A DNA stretch of 64,000 nucleotides, taken from assembly GCA_934102355.1 (NCBI GenBank), contig CAKOSO010000001.1, forward strand, positions 1-64,000, written 5' to 3'. The position numbers were made by a program, and so were the translations under genes. Each line of letters opens with the position of its first letter. Within the stretch, counting starts at the first letter, position 1. The notes below the pieces were generated by a model. The model ran no database searches and had not been told where the DNA came from. It saw only the letters and a program-made list of their open reading frames with translations. This document shows, piece by piece, positions 14,973-22,935 of this stretch. Origin of the DNA: an uncultured Bacilli bacterium. GTDB taxonomy: Bacteria > Bacillota_I > Bacilli_A > RF39 > UBA660.

Positions 14973-15740
14973 ATGAGAAAAGGCGAAGTATTTATTGGTG
15001 AAGGTAAATATGCTAAATGTTATGTTAAAGATGGAATAGTTAGAAAATACTATAAAGATGATGTTCCGGAAGATCAAAAAGATACAATAGGTATTAAAAA
15101 TGATACATTTATTTTTGCTACAATGATAGATTATGAGAAAAAGTATTCTGAAATGCCTTATATTCCTAACTGTAAACCATTCATTGTTCTTAGTGGCAAT
15201 GATTATAAAAATGATTATGAACCTGTTGCGGATCCTAAAATAAATGAATTTATTGATGCACTACCAAAAGTCTATTCAGATATGGATGAACTTAGTGCAA
15301 TCAGGGTAAGACCAGTAGATACATTAGGACATAACATACTATTTGGTGATGGAAAATTTAAGGTAGTTGATACCGATCAATATTATAAAGATGAATTATT
15401 TTCACCATATGCTGGCGAAGACGGATCACTTCATTATCTAAATGAAAAACATACTTTAGAATTTATAAAAGAAGATAATATTATATGCCTAAATTATGGA
15501 TTATATGACTGTATATTTTATACTGAAAAGAAACATAAAATACCTATGGAAACTTTAGCTTTAAGAACTAATGAAGGGAAACTTAGAAAATTATACCATG
15601 AAATATTTTTTATGAATAATCCAGATAGAAGACTTTTTATTGAGTTTTTAAAAGAACTTAAGAAATTTTTTAATATTGAAAATGATAGAGCTACTATAAA
15701 TGATTTTAGAATAGCTTTATCTAGAAAGATGAATAGATAA
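14973..15740 (+). CDS. Protein-kinase-fold protein of unknown substrate
   Basis: 255 aa, soluble. It begins with a glycine loop-like GEVFIGEGKYAKCY, and later has VDTLGHNILFGDGKFKVVDTDQYY: the Asp and Asn are five residues apart (D-TLGH-N), exactly as in the kinase catalytic loop, and VVDTDQ stands where DFG is expected. This supports a compact kinase or phosphotransferase fold. An invariant Lys is plausible in GIVRKYYK. The open frame starts at TTG 14937, but that lies in the promoter; ATG 14973 follows GGGGG at a good distance. It abuts miaA (one base between stop and start), suggesting coupled translation. Substrate unknown. Confidence 0.6.
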   Translation: MRKGEVFIGEGKYAKCYVKDGIVRKYYKDDVPEDQKDTIGIKNDTFIFATMIDYEKKYSEMPYIPNCKPFIVLSGNDYKNDYEPVADPKINEFIDALPKVYSDMDELSAIRVRPVDTLGHNILFGDGKFKVVDTDQYYKDELFSPYAGEDGSLHYLNEKHTLEFIKEDNIICLNYGLYDCIFYTEKKHKIPMETLALRTNEGKLRKLYHEIFFMNNPDRRLFIEFLKELKKFFNIENDRATINDFRIALSRKMNR

Positions 15741-15741
15741 T

Positions 15742-16449
15742 ATGATTTATGCCATAGTAGGTCCAACCGGTGTTGGTAAAACTAAATTAAGCATTGAACT
15801 TGCTAAAAGGATAAATGCTGAAATTATTAACTGTGATAGTATGCAAGTTTATAAAGAATTAAATATTGGTGTTGCCAAGATAAAGGAACAAGAAAAAGAG
15901 GGTATTGCACACCACTTATTTGATATCGTTAGTGTTGATGATGAATTTAATGCTTTTTTATATCAAGAAATAGGTAGAAAAGTTATAGATGATTTAATTA
16001 ATAAACATAAAAATATCATCGTAGTAGGGGGGACAGGTTTATACCTTAAAGCTTTACTATATGATTATACTTTTAAATCTAATGATAGAAAAAAAAGACT
16101 CTATGACTTTAAATTAATTGCTCTAACTCGTGATAGAAATAAATTGTATGATGATATAAACAAAAGAGTAGATAAAATGATTGATGAAGGTCTTATTGAA
16201 GAAGCTAAAGGCCTATACAATAAAAAGGATACTAAAGCATTAAAAACTGCAATAGGGTATAAAGAATTATTTCTATACTTTGATGGAATACTTAGTAAAG
16301 AAGACGCAATTAATAAAATAAAGCAAGTATCACGCAATTATGCTAAAAGACAATATACATTCTTTAAACATCAATTTGATAATGTTTCTTGGTACGATGT
16401 TGATACATTAAGTATTAATGAAATAGTTAATGATATAATTAAAAAATAA
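15742..16449 (+). CDS. miaA: tRNA dimethylallyltransferase MiaA (compact form)
   Basis: MiaA adds a dimethylallyl group to A37 of tRNAs reading UNN codons. Motifs: P-loop VGPTGVGKTKLS, INCDSMQVYKELNIGVAK, HHLFDI, VVGGTGLYLKALLY, and IGYKEL followed by NYAKRQYTFFK. The protein is 235 aa, well below the usual 290-310; the missing part is mostly the variable insertion domain between GGTGLY and LTRDR, while core residues remain, so it is probably active. The ATG is one base after the upstream stop with no clear ribosome site, so translation is probably coupled. Confidence 0.9.
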   Translation: MIYAIVGPTGVGKTKLSIELAKRINAEIINCDSMQVYKELNIGVAKIKEQEKEGIAHHLFDIVSVDDEFNAFLYQEIGRKVIDDLINKHKNIIVVGGTGLYLKALLYDYTFKSNDRKKRLYDFKLIALTRDRNKLYDDINKRVDKMIDEGLIEEAKGLYNKKDTKALKTAIGYKELFLYFDGILSKEDAINKIKQVSRNYAKRQYTFFKHQFDNVSWYDVDTLSINEIVNDIIKK

Positions 16450-16468
16450 AAGACCATTAGGTCTTTTT
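16448..16468. terminator. Terminator of the miaA operon
   Basis: Perfect 8-bp stem AAAAGACC/GGTCTTTT with ATTA loop and T-run, shared with the convergent gene. Confidence 0.8.
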
Positions 16469-17390
16469 AAATTTCTAAAAATACTTCTTCATTATAATTA
16501 TGCTCTTGGTCATTATAACTTTTTAATGTTTTATCTGTTATTAAAAAATAATCATAACCCAAAAGATCTTCATTTGTATTTGTAACAGGATCATCCCAGG
16601 TAACATCTAGATGGTACCAAGAATTATTAACAAACACCAAATTCCAGATATGATTTTCACTTGAAATTTGATAATTATTAATATTAAGTTTATTTAAAAA
16701 TATCGCCATAAGATCTGTGTATGCATTACAAGTTCCATATCCAGAATATAATATGTCATAAGCATTACTATAATTATCTTTATCAACTGTTGTGTCTTTT
16801 ATATATTTACTATTATTTATTATATAATCATGAATTAATTTAATTTTATTTTTTTCACTCATATTTTTATCAATATTATTATTTATAAAATTATCCACTA
16901 TCTCATTTATATAATTAATTTCTTCTTGAGTATAATTTTTATCAATAGTTACATTTACTTTTCCGTATGATGAATAGTTTACTGATAGATATTTATATGT
17001 ATTATATGGATGAACAAAATTATTAATATAATACAAATTATCATCATCTTTTAACAATTCACTGATGTCATTTGTACATTCAGTATACTTGCTATCACAG
17101 TAAAAAGTAAAATCATTTACTCCAGAATTTACAATTGTATATAAGATATTCATTAAATGCTTTTTATCTTTTGCTATAAAATCATCTGTATCTTGTAAGT
17201 ATAAATAATTATATTTTTTATGGATTTCTTCATTTATATCTTCTTTATTTATTTTAACGTTTTTAGTTTCTTGAAATATATTATCCCTAAAAAACAATAC
17301 AACTTGATCTCTTTCTTTATATAAAAAGAAAATAAAAAAACAAAAACCTACAAAAAACAAAAGCTTTATTAATGCTTTTAATACTTTCAT
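16467..17390 (-). CDS. Membrane-anchored transglutaminase-like protein
   Basis: 307 aa. A hydrophobic helix at residues 7-24 anchors the protein; the rest is outside the membrane. Near the C-terminus a transglutaminase-like core is visible: Cys in SGYGTCNAYTDLMAIFLNKL, His in ENHIWNLVFVNNSW, and Asp in YHLDVTWDDPV, the usual Cys-His-Asp order, followed by YDYFLIT. Such proteins act as peptidases or cross-linking enzymes at the envelope or spore; the substrate here is unknown. ATG is preceded by GGTGAT. It lies downstream of the rpsT terminator on the same strand. Confidence 0.8.
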   Translation of the reverse strand: MKVLKALIKLLFFVGFCFFIFFLYKERDQVVLFFRDNIFQETKNVKINKEDINEEIHKKYNYLYLQDTDDFIAKDKKHLMNILYTIVNSGVNDFTFYCDSKYTECTNDISELLKDDDNLYYINNFVHPYNTYKYLSVNYSSYGKVNVTIDKNYTQEEINYINEIVDNFINNNIDKNMSEKNKIKLIHDYIINNSKYIKDTTVDKDNYSNAYDILYSGYGTCNAYTDLMAIFLNKLNINNYQISSENHIWNLVFVNNSWYHLDVTWDDPVTNTNEDLLGYDYFLITDKTLKSYNDQEHNYNEEVFLEI

Positions 17391-17412
17391 ATGATCACCA
17401 GTTTAATTTTAA

Positions 17413-17448
17413 CAAAAAAAAATAAAGTAAGCAATTATTACTTTATTT
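17413..17448 (-). terminator. Terminator of rpsT
   Basis: Eleven-bp stem AAATAAAGTAA/TTACTTTATTT overlapping the rpsT stop codon, with T-run on the minus strand (A-run 17413-17420 as printed). Confidence 0.85.
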
Positions 17449-17701
17449 CATTAACTGAACTCATTAATTTTGATTTATCACGAGCTGCTTTGTTTTTATG
17501 AACTAATCCAGATGAAACAGCTTTGTCGATTTTTTTGACAGCATCTTTCATGCAAAGAGTTGCTTGTTCTTTATTTCCGTTTTTAACTTCTGCTTTTGTC
17601 TTTTTAATTGCAGTTCTCATACTTGAGATCTTATCCCTATTTGTAACTTTTTTAACTGCATCTGTTTTTACTCTTTTTTTTGCACTTTTGATATTTGGCA
17701 T
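17438..17701 (-). CDS. rpsT: 30S ribosomal protein S20
   Basis: 87 aa, the usual size. MPNIKSAKKRVKTD at the start and KAVSSGLVHKNKAARDKSKLM near the end are diagnostic of bS20, a helical primary 16S binder. GAGGTG precedes ATG. It is divergent from gpr, exactly as rpsT and gpr lie in Bacillus. Confidence 0.97.
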   Translation of the reverse strand: MPNIKSAKKRVKTDAVKKVTNRDKISSMRTAIKKTKAEVKNGNKEQATLCMKDAVKKIDKAVSSGLVHKNKAARDKSKLMSSVNEIK

Positions 17702-17730
17702 GATTTCACCTCACTTTTTTAACAATACTA

Positions 17731-17759
17731 ATTCTAACAAAAAAGTATTTAAAAATCAA
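17731..17759 (-). promoter_or_regulatory. SigA-type promoter of rpsT
   Basis: On the minus strand TTGATT (17759-17754), 17-bp spacer, TAGAAT (17736-17731). Confidence 0.65.
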
Positions 17760-17796
17760 ATAAATTTTACATATTTATTAAAAAATACGTTAAAAA

Positions 17797-17825
17797 GCAT
17801 TAATTATGCCTTTTTATACATAATA
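17797..17825 (+). promoter_or_regulatory. SigG/SigF-like promoter of gpr
   Basis: GCATT at 17797-17801, 17-bp spacer, CATAATA at 17819-17825. Compared with the forespore consensus GHATR-N17/18-CATWHTA only the last -35 base differs. gpr is a known SigF/SigG gene in Bacillus, which supports the call. Confidence 0.65.
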
Positions 17826-17840
17826 ATACTGGTGAAATAT

Positions 17841-18869
17841 ATGCGAGAAATTGATTTAAAAAATATAAAAATTAGAACTGATTTAGTTGCAGATATTCTA
17901 ACTTCTTCTGAAATAGACAACAGTAACTATGAAAATACTTATGAAGAAAACAATATTAAAGTAAGTAATATTAAACTTGATGAAGAAGCATCACATATTC
18001 TTTCAAAAGATGTAGGGGATTATACTACTATATTTTTTAATGATATAACTGATCACACAAATTTTAAAAATCTAAAAAAAGTTTTAATAAAAGAACTAGA
18101 AAAATTATATATCAGTGAAAGATTAGATAATTCTAAAGAAGGTTTAATAATAGGTCTTGGTAATGCAAAGTCAACTCCAGATTCTTTGGGCCCTAAAGTT
18201 ATTGATCTTATTATTTCAACTAAACATATATATGATCTTACTAATAGTTTAGAAGAAGGATACTCAGTTATTTCTAAAATTGCACCTGGAGTAATGGGCG
18301 AATCAGGAATTGAAACTAGTGATATTATTAGTGGTATTGTAGAAAGAATAAAACCAGATTATCTAATATTAATTGATGCTCTTGCAAGTGATTCTATTGA
18401 TAGAGTTTGCAAAACAATTCAACTTACTAATACCGGTATAAGCCCAGGAAGTGGAATAGGAAACAAAAGAAAAGAAATAAAAAAATCTACATTTGACATA
18501 CCAGTTATTGCAATAGGGGTTCCAACCGTTGTTGATGCTACAACAGTTGTACTTGATACAATTGATTTTATGATGAAACATTTTAGCTATAATTTGAATA
18601 ATAAAAATAGCATAGACAAATTAATACCTAATTCTATGAATAATTATTTAAGAGTAAAAAATATCCCATTAAAAAATGAAGAAAGAGAATTCTTTTTAGG
18701 CGCATTTGGTACGCTTTCTAATTTTGAAAAAAAAGCTCTAATCTATGATGTATTAACACCAATTGGATATAATCTTATGGTTACACCAAAAGAAATTGAT
18801 TTTGATATTTTAAATTTGTCTAAATTGATCGGAGAAAGTATTAATGAAGTTGTTCATGATATTAAATAG
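17841..18869 (+). CDS. gpr: Germination protease Gpr
   Basis: Gpr degrades small acid-soluble spore proteins at germination. 342 aa. Family landmarks: IKIRTDLVADIL near the N-terminus (the zymogen processing region), GLGNAKSTPDSLGPKVID, PGVMGESGIETSDII, IDALAS, NTGISPGSGIGNKRKEI and VPTVVDATTV. The open frame extends upstream to 17523, but those 106 codons are the antisense of rpsT; ATG 17841 follows GGTGAAAT and a forespore-type promoter. spoIIP lies 49 bases downstream, the same order as in Bacillus. Its likely substrate SspI is encoded at 27.8 kb. Confidence 0.95.
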   Translation: MREIDLKNIKIRTDLVADILTSSEIDNSNYENTYEENNIKVSNIKLDEEASHILSKDVGDYTTIFFNDITDHTNFKNLKKVLIKELEKLYISERLDNSKEGLIIGLGNAKSTPDSLGPKVIDLIISTKHIYDLTNSLEEGYSVISKIAPGVMGESGIETSDIISGIVERIKPDYLILIDALASDSIDRVCKTIQLTNTGISPGSGIGNKRKEIKKSTFDIPVIAIGVPTVVDATTVVLDTIDFMMKHFSYNLNNKNSIDKLIPNSMNNYLRVKNIPLKNEEREFFLGAFGTLSNFEKKALIYDVLTPIGYNLMVTPKEIDFDILNLSKLIGESINEVVHDIK

Positions 18870-18918
18870 TGACAAAAAACTTTAATCTTTAATGTTATCT
18901 TTTAAAAAAGGTGATTTT

Positions 18919-19776
18919 ATGAAAAAGATTAAAGTTTTATTTTTTTGTTTAGTAATTATTCTGTCCATAATCTTTATAGGAAAAGGTATTACTATGCATG
19001 CTTTTACCAAAGTCTTTCGTAACATGTTTGAAAGTAACAATAATTATATGATTGAAGAATTATATAATGGTGTTTCATCAAGAAATTCTTCGCAACTTGA
19101 AATTAATGCAGATTCTAAACCAGATGTTATTAATGTTGTAAAAAATGTTGATCAACAAGAAGAAAATACATCTCTTCCTTTAGTTTATATTTATAATACT
19201 CATCAAAAAGAAGAATATGCTTTATCTAGTAGTAGTCCTTATAGCATTAAACCAACTGTTTATACAGCAAGTTATATCTTAAAAAGTGAACTAGGAAGTG
19301 TTGGTATTTCATCTATTGTTGAAGATAGAGATGTTATAAAAACATTAAAGGAATTAAAACAAGCGTATCCTTACACTTATGTTATAACTGAAGGATATTT
19401 ACATGAAGTAAAAGAAAAATACAAAAGTATAAAATATTTTATAGACATACATAGAGATGGGGCAGCAAAATCTGTTACTACTATTGAAATTAATGGTAAA
19501 AGTTATGCTAAGATGATGTTTGTTCTAGGAGGAAATAGAAATAATTATGATGAAAATATTAAAAAAGTAAACCTCATAAGAGAATATTTAGATAAAAATT
19601 ATCCGGGACTTTTAAGAAATAATTATTTCGTTAAAGAATATAATTATAACCAAAGTATTGATAATGGAGTATTTTTAATAGAAGTTGGTGCCCAAGAAAA
19701 CACTTTAAGCGAAATATATAATTCATTAAAAGCTTTATCCTTAGCTTTTAAGTATTTGGAGGAAAATGATGAGTAA
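18919..19776 (+). CDS. spoIIP: Stage II sporulation protein P
   Basis: SpoIIP is a cell-wall amidase/endopeptidase working with SpoIID and SpoIIM to drive engulfment. 285 aa: an N-terminal membrane anchor (VLFFCLVIILSIIFIGKG), then the catalytic core with VYIYNTHQKEEY, KYFIDIHRDG and FLIEVGAQENT, which contain the His and Glu metal ligands. The open frame starts at ATG 18892, but ATG 18919 has AAGGTGAT five bases upstream and gives the normal N-terminus. Follows gpr; its end overlaps the next gene by 11 bases. Confidence 0.93.
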   Translation: MKKIKVLFFCLVIILSIIFIGKGITMHAFTKVFRNMFESNNNYMIEELYNGVSSRNSSQLEINADSKPDVINVVKNVDQQEENTSLPLVYIYNTHQKEEYALSSSSPYSIKPTVYTASYILKSELGSVGISSIVEDRDVIKTLKELKQAYPYTYVITEGYLHEVKEKYKSIKYFIDIHRDGAAKSVTTIEINGKSYAKMMFVLGGNRNNYDENIKKVNLIREYLDKNYPGLLRNNYFVKEYNYNQSIDNGVFLIEVGAQENTLSEIYNSLKALSLAFKYLEENDE

Positions 19777-20092
19777 AGAAAAGATACTTAAATTTTTATT
19801 TATATGTGTTTTAGTACTATTTCTTGGTCTTTTATTTGCTGAATCTAGTGGATATTATAAAATTAAAACTACACGTGTTAAAGAACTTACAGAAGAACAG
19901 ATTAAAGCATTTGAAGAAGATATAGCAAATGGTAAAGATGTTGATATTAAAGATTATCTTGAATATGATAATGTTGATTATTCCAATAAATTATCAAGTG
20001 GTATTTATAAACTATCATTAAGATTAGAGAAAGCTGTTGATAGCACTATTAAATATATCTTCAATAGTGCAGAAAAACTTGTTGTAGATTAG
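19766..20092 (+). CDS. Small single-pass membrane protein in the YqxA position
   Basis: 108 aa: one helix (FLFICVLVLFLGLLFAE, residues 9-25), an acidic external middle and an amphipathic C-terminal helix (LSLRLEKAVDSTIKYIFNSAEKL). In Bacillus the gene after spoIIP is yqxA, a membrane protein of similar size; the position and the plan agree, though identity by eye is weak, so I leave the symbol empty. Start codons ATG 19766 and 19769 both follow TTGGAGG and overlap the spoIIP end, implying coupled translation. Confidence 0.6.
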   Translation: MMSKEKILKFLFICVLVLFLGLLFAESSGYYKIKTTRVKELTEEQIKAFEEDIANGKDVDIKDYLEYDNVDYSNKLSSGIYKLSLRLEKAVDSTIKYIFNSAEKLVVD

Positions 20093-20107
20093 TTTTAATA
20101 GTATAAT
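20079..20107 (+). promoter_or_regulatory. Possible promoter of fmt
   Basis: TATAAT at 20102-20107 with a weak TTGTTG -35 at 17 bp; GGTGAT and ATG follow 16 bases later. Confidence 0.45.
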
Positions 20108-20122
20108 TTAATTGGTGATATT

Positions 20123-21055
20123 ATGAAAGACAAAAAAGTTGTTTTTATGGGAAGCCCTGAATTTAGTCTTCCTGTTTTAGAATATTTAATTGAAAATACA
20201 AATGTTATTGGTGTTGTAACGCAACCAGATAAAGAGGTTGGAAGAAAAAGAATTTTAACTCCACCACCAGTAAAGGTTATGGCACTTGAAAATAATTTAA
20301 AAGTATTACAACCAGTAAAGTTAAGAACTGATTATAAATGCATTATTGATTTAGAACCTGATGTTATAGTTACCTGCGCTTATGGACAAATTCTTCCATT
20401 TGAACTTCTTGATTATCCAAAATATAAAACTATAAATGTTCATGCTTCATTATTACCTAAATATAGAGGTGGTGCTCCAATTCATCATGCAATATTAAAT
20501 GGAGAACATGAAACTGGAATTACTATTATGAGAACGGATAAAGGTATGGATAGTGGAGACATTATTGGAAAAGAAGTTTTAAAAATTAATGATAATGATA
20601 CTTATGATACAGTAAACAAATCTTTAAGTGAACTTGGTGCAAAATCTCTTGCAAAATATTTACCTAAAGTTTTTGATGGCACAGCATCATATGAAAAACA
20701 AGACGATAGTCTAGTAACTTATGCATATGTCATAAAAAGAGAAGATGAAAAACTAAATTTTAATGATAATACCATAAACGTATATAATAAGATAAGAGCT
20801 TTATCTAGTATACCTTCAGCTTATGCAATACTAGATAATGAAGAAGTTAAAATATACAATTCTAAAATAGGAAATAGTAAGCCTTCCACCCCAGGCAAAA
20901 TAACAAATATATATAAAGATGGTATTGGAGTTTCTACATTAGACGGAGAAATAATCATTACTGACTTAAAGGTATTTGGCAAAAAAAGAATGCTTGCTAA
21001 GGACTATTTAAATGGAGTTGACAAAGAAAAACTCTTACATAAAAGCTTTGAATAG
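20123..21055 (+). CDS. fmt: Methionyl-tRNA formyltransferase
   Basis: Formylates initiator Met-tRNA. 310 aa, full length. Diagnostic: VVFMGSPEFSLPVLEYL, VVTQPDKEVGRK, INVHASLLPKYRGGAPIHHAILNG (formyl-folate site with Asn-His and the SLLPKYRG loop), ETGITIMRTDKGMDSGDII, and the C-terminal OB-like domain ending in LKVFGKKRM. ATG has GGTGAT. It occupies the place where lepA and hemN lie between yqxA and hrcA in Bacillus. Confidence 0.95.
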   Translation: MKDKKVVFMGSPEFSLPVLEYLIENTNVIGVVTQPDKEVGRKRILTPPPVKVMALENNLKVLQPVKLRTDYKCIIDLEPDVIVTCAYGQILPFELLDYPKYKTINVHASLLPKYRGGAPIHHAILNGEHETGITIMRTDKGMDSGDIIGKEVLKINDNDTYDTVNKSLSELGAKSLAKYLPKVFDGTASYEKQDDSLVTYAYVIKREDEKLNFNDNTINVYNKIRALSSIPSAYAILDNEEVKIYNSKIGNSKPSTPGKITNIYKDGIGVSTLDGEIIITDLKVFGKKRMLAKDYLNGVDKEKLLHKSFE

Positions 21056-21078
21056 TGGTATTTTTAATACCATTTTTT
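21056..21078 (+). terminator. Terminator of fmt
   Basis: Perfect 7-bp stem TGGTATT/AATACCA with TTT loop directly after the stop codon, then six T. Confidence 0.85.
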
Positions 21079-21116
21079 ATTTTTCTAAAAACTTTAAAAA
21101 AATTAGCAGGAATAAC

Positions 21117-21145
21117 TTGACATTGCTAATGCATACTATTATAAT
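21117..21145 (+). promoter_or_regulatory. Consensus SigA promoter of the hrcA heat-shock operon
   Basis: TTGACA at 21117-21122, 17-bp spacer, TATAAT at 21140-21145: a perfect consensus, silenced by the CIRCE operator just downstream. Confidence 0.9.
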
Positions 21146-21149
21146 GTAT

Positions 21150-21176
21150 TTAGCACTAGAAAAATAGGAGTGCTAA
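21150..21176. promoter_or_regulatory. CIRCE operator (HrcA binding site)
   Basis: TTAGCACTA at 21150-21158, nine-base spacer, GAGTGCTAA at 21168-21176. Only one base differs from the TTAGCACTC-N9-GAGTGCTAA consensus. It covers the transcription start region, so bound HrcA would block its own operon. Confidence 0.95.
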
Positions 21177-21190
21177 TTTAGGAGGATGAT

Positions 21191-22189
21191 ATGCTAACTA
21201 CAAGACAAAGTAAGATATTAGAACTTATTGTTAAAGAGTATGTAAAAAACGTTACACCAGTTAGTTCTAAACTTTTATGTGAACAGCTTGGTTGCTCTAG
21301 TGCAACAATAAGAAATGAAATGTCAGCTTTGGAAGAACTTGGTTTTTTGGAAAAAACACACATCTCTTCTGGTAGGGTGCCAAGTGAAGATGGATATAGA
21401 TATTATGTTGATAATCTAATGAATCCAAAAAACATGAGTGGAGATGACATGTTAAAACTTCAAATAATATTTAACAATAATAAACTTGAATTAAATGATT
21501 ATTTGAAAAAAAGCTTAGAAATCATTGCTGAGATAACTAATTATACATCTGTAGTATTAGGAACTGATTCTAATGAAAATAAGTTACAAAAAGTAGAAGT
21601 ACTTCCTCTTGGAGAAGATAAAGCTATAGCAATAGTTGTAACTGATAAAGGTCATGTGGAACATAAACCTATGAATATTCATGGAGTTTCAGTAAAAGAT
21701 ATTGAAAAAACAGTAGAACTTATAAATAAGTTACTTGTTGGAACTCCGATAGATGAGGTAAATAAAAAACTAGAGTTTGAAGTAAAACCAATAATTAATC
21801 AATATGTAGCACAACATGATGCTATATATAATGCATTTTATAATGTATTCAATGAGTTTTCATTTCAACATGATGTATCAGTTGTAGGAAAAAATAATAT
21901 ATTAAAGCAACCTGAATTTAGTAGTGTAGAAAAGATTAGAAAAATATTTGAAAAGCTAGAAGACAAAGATTTATTAAGTGATATAAAAGAAGATAATAAA
22001 GATATTAGTATATATATAGGAAAAGAATCTAATTTAGATGATGATGTAACTATTATTAAAACTAAATATAGGGTTGATGGCGAAGATAAAACTATTGCAA
22101 TAATAGGCCCTAAAAGAATGGAATATGAAAGAATAGTTTCAATGCTTGAATATATAAAAAATAATATAGAGGAAAAAAGTAATGAATGA
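21191..22189 (+). CDS. hrcA: Heat-inducible transcription repressor HrcA
   Basis: 332 aa. Winged-helix N-terminus (LTTRQSKILELIVKEYVKNVTPVSSKLL, here described as the LTTRQ to SSKLL region, with GCSSATIRNEMSALEELGFLEK) and the conserved SSGRVPSEDGYRYYVD. Middle and C-terminal GAF-like segments end with the IGPKRMEYERIVSMLEYI signature. AGGAGG sits six bases before ATG. Its operator CIRCE lies 15 bases upstream. The stop overlaps the start of the next small gene. Confidence 0.95.
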   Translation: MLTTRQSKILELIVKEYVKNVTPVSSKLLCEQLGCSSATIRNEMSALEELGFLEKTHISSGRVPSEDGYRYYVDNLMNPKNMSGDDMLKLQIIFNNNKLELNDYLKKSLEIIAEITNYTSVVLGTDSNENKLQKVEVLPLGEDKAIAIVVTDKGHVEHKPMNIHGVSVKDIEKTVELINKLLVGTPIDEVNKKLEFEVKPIINQYVAQHDAIYNAFYNVFNEFSFQHDVSVVGKNNILKQPEFSSVEKIRKIFEKLEDKDLLSDIKEDNKDISIYIGKESNLDDDVTIIKTKYRVDGEDKTIAIIGPKRMEYERIVSMLEYIKNNIEEKSNE

Positions 22190-22421
22190 TTGTGATAGAA
22201 GAGTAAAAATACTATTTTCAATGTTAGTCTATTTTAATGAAACTTCAAATTTAGATCAAAAGATAAAAGATATATACATTGAAGAAATAGTCTATGAAGT
22301 TGAAAAAGAATTGCGTAGAATAAAGAAATATATTCAACCAGCCAAATATGTAAGATATTATGATCTTTTAGGTAGATATAAGAAAGGAGCTAATGGTAGT
22401 GGAAGAAGTAGCAAAGGATGA
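22182..22421 (+). CDS. 79-aa protein embedded between hrcA and grpE
   Basis: Unknown. It overlaps hrcA by 8 bases and grpE by 29, so the three are translated as a tightly packed series. The product is a charged, mostly helical soluble protein (IKDIYIEEIVYEVEKELRR, then a basic KKYIQPAKYVRYYDLLGRYKK and a Gly/Ser tail). No domain recognised. GAGG lies 10 bases before ATG. Its conserved-looking sequence and position under CIRCE control suggest a heat-shock cofactor, which is inference only. Confidence 0.6.
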   Translation: MNDCDRRVKILFSMLVYFNETSNLDQKIKDIYIEEIVYEVEKELRRIKKYIQPAKYVRYYDLLGRYKKGANGSGRSSKG

Positions 22422-22935
22422 AAAAAAGAAGATTAAAAAATCTGATGAGATAAAAGAATTACAACAAAGAAATACAGAACTAGAAGAAGAGGTTCTTCGT
22501 GCTAAAGCTGATCTAATTAATTATAGAAAAAGAAAAGACGAAGAAACTTCTAATATGATAAAGTTTGCTAATGCTGAATTTATTAATAAGATATTACCAG
22601 TGTTAGATAACTTCGAAAGAGCAATGCCAAAGGATGAGAATAGTGTATCTCCTGAGTTTAAGAATTATTTAAGCGGATTTAAACTGATATATAATTCATT
22701 TAAGGAGATCTTAGAATCTAATGGTGTTAAAGAAATTGAGGTTTTAAATAAACCTTTTGATGCAAAAGTTGCAAATTGTGTATTTACAGAAGAGCATTCT
22801 GATATCGAAAATGATATAGTTATTGAAGTTTTCACTAAAGGATATACATATTATGACAAGATATTAAGATGCGCATCTGTTAAAGTTAATAAAAATGAAA
22901 ATAATAATATAAAGGAGAATGATAAAAATGAGTAA
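22393..22935 (+). CDS. grpE: Nucleotide exchange factor GrpE
   Basis: 180 aa. Long N-terminal coiled coil ([28 protein letters not shown]), then [11 protein letters not shown] and a C-terminal beta domain ([20 protein letters not shown], where GY..G.. is usual). GrpE releases ADP from DnaK. ATG 22393 is close to AAAGGAG (three bases); GTG 22399 is an alternative with better spacing. Overlaps both neighbours in the hrcA operon. Confidence 0.93.
   Translation: MVVEEVAKDEKKKIKKSDEIKELQQRNTELEEEVLRAKADLINYRKRKDEETSNMIKFANAEFINKILPVLDNFERAMPKDENSVSPEFKNYLSGFKLIYNSFKEILESNGVKEIEVLNKPFDAKVANCVFTEEHSDIENDIVIEVFTKGYTYYDKILRCASVKVNKNENNNIKENDKNE

Noticed and set aside
17523..17840. N-terminal 106-codon extension of the gpr reading frame
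   Set aside because: It is the antisense of rpsT, and a forespore-type promoter plus GGTGAA lie just before ATG 17841.
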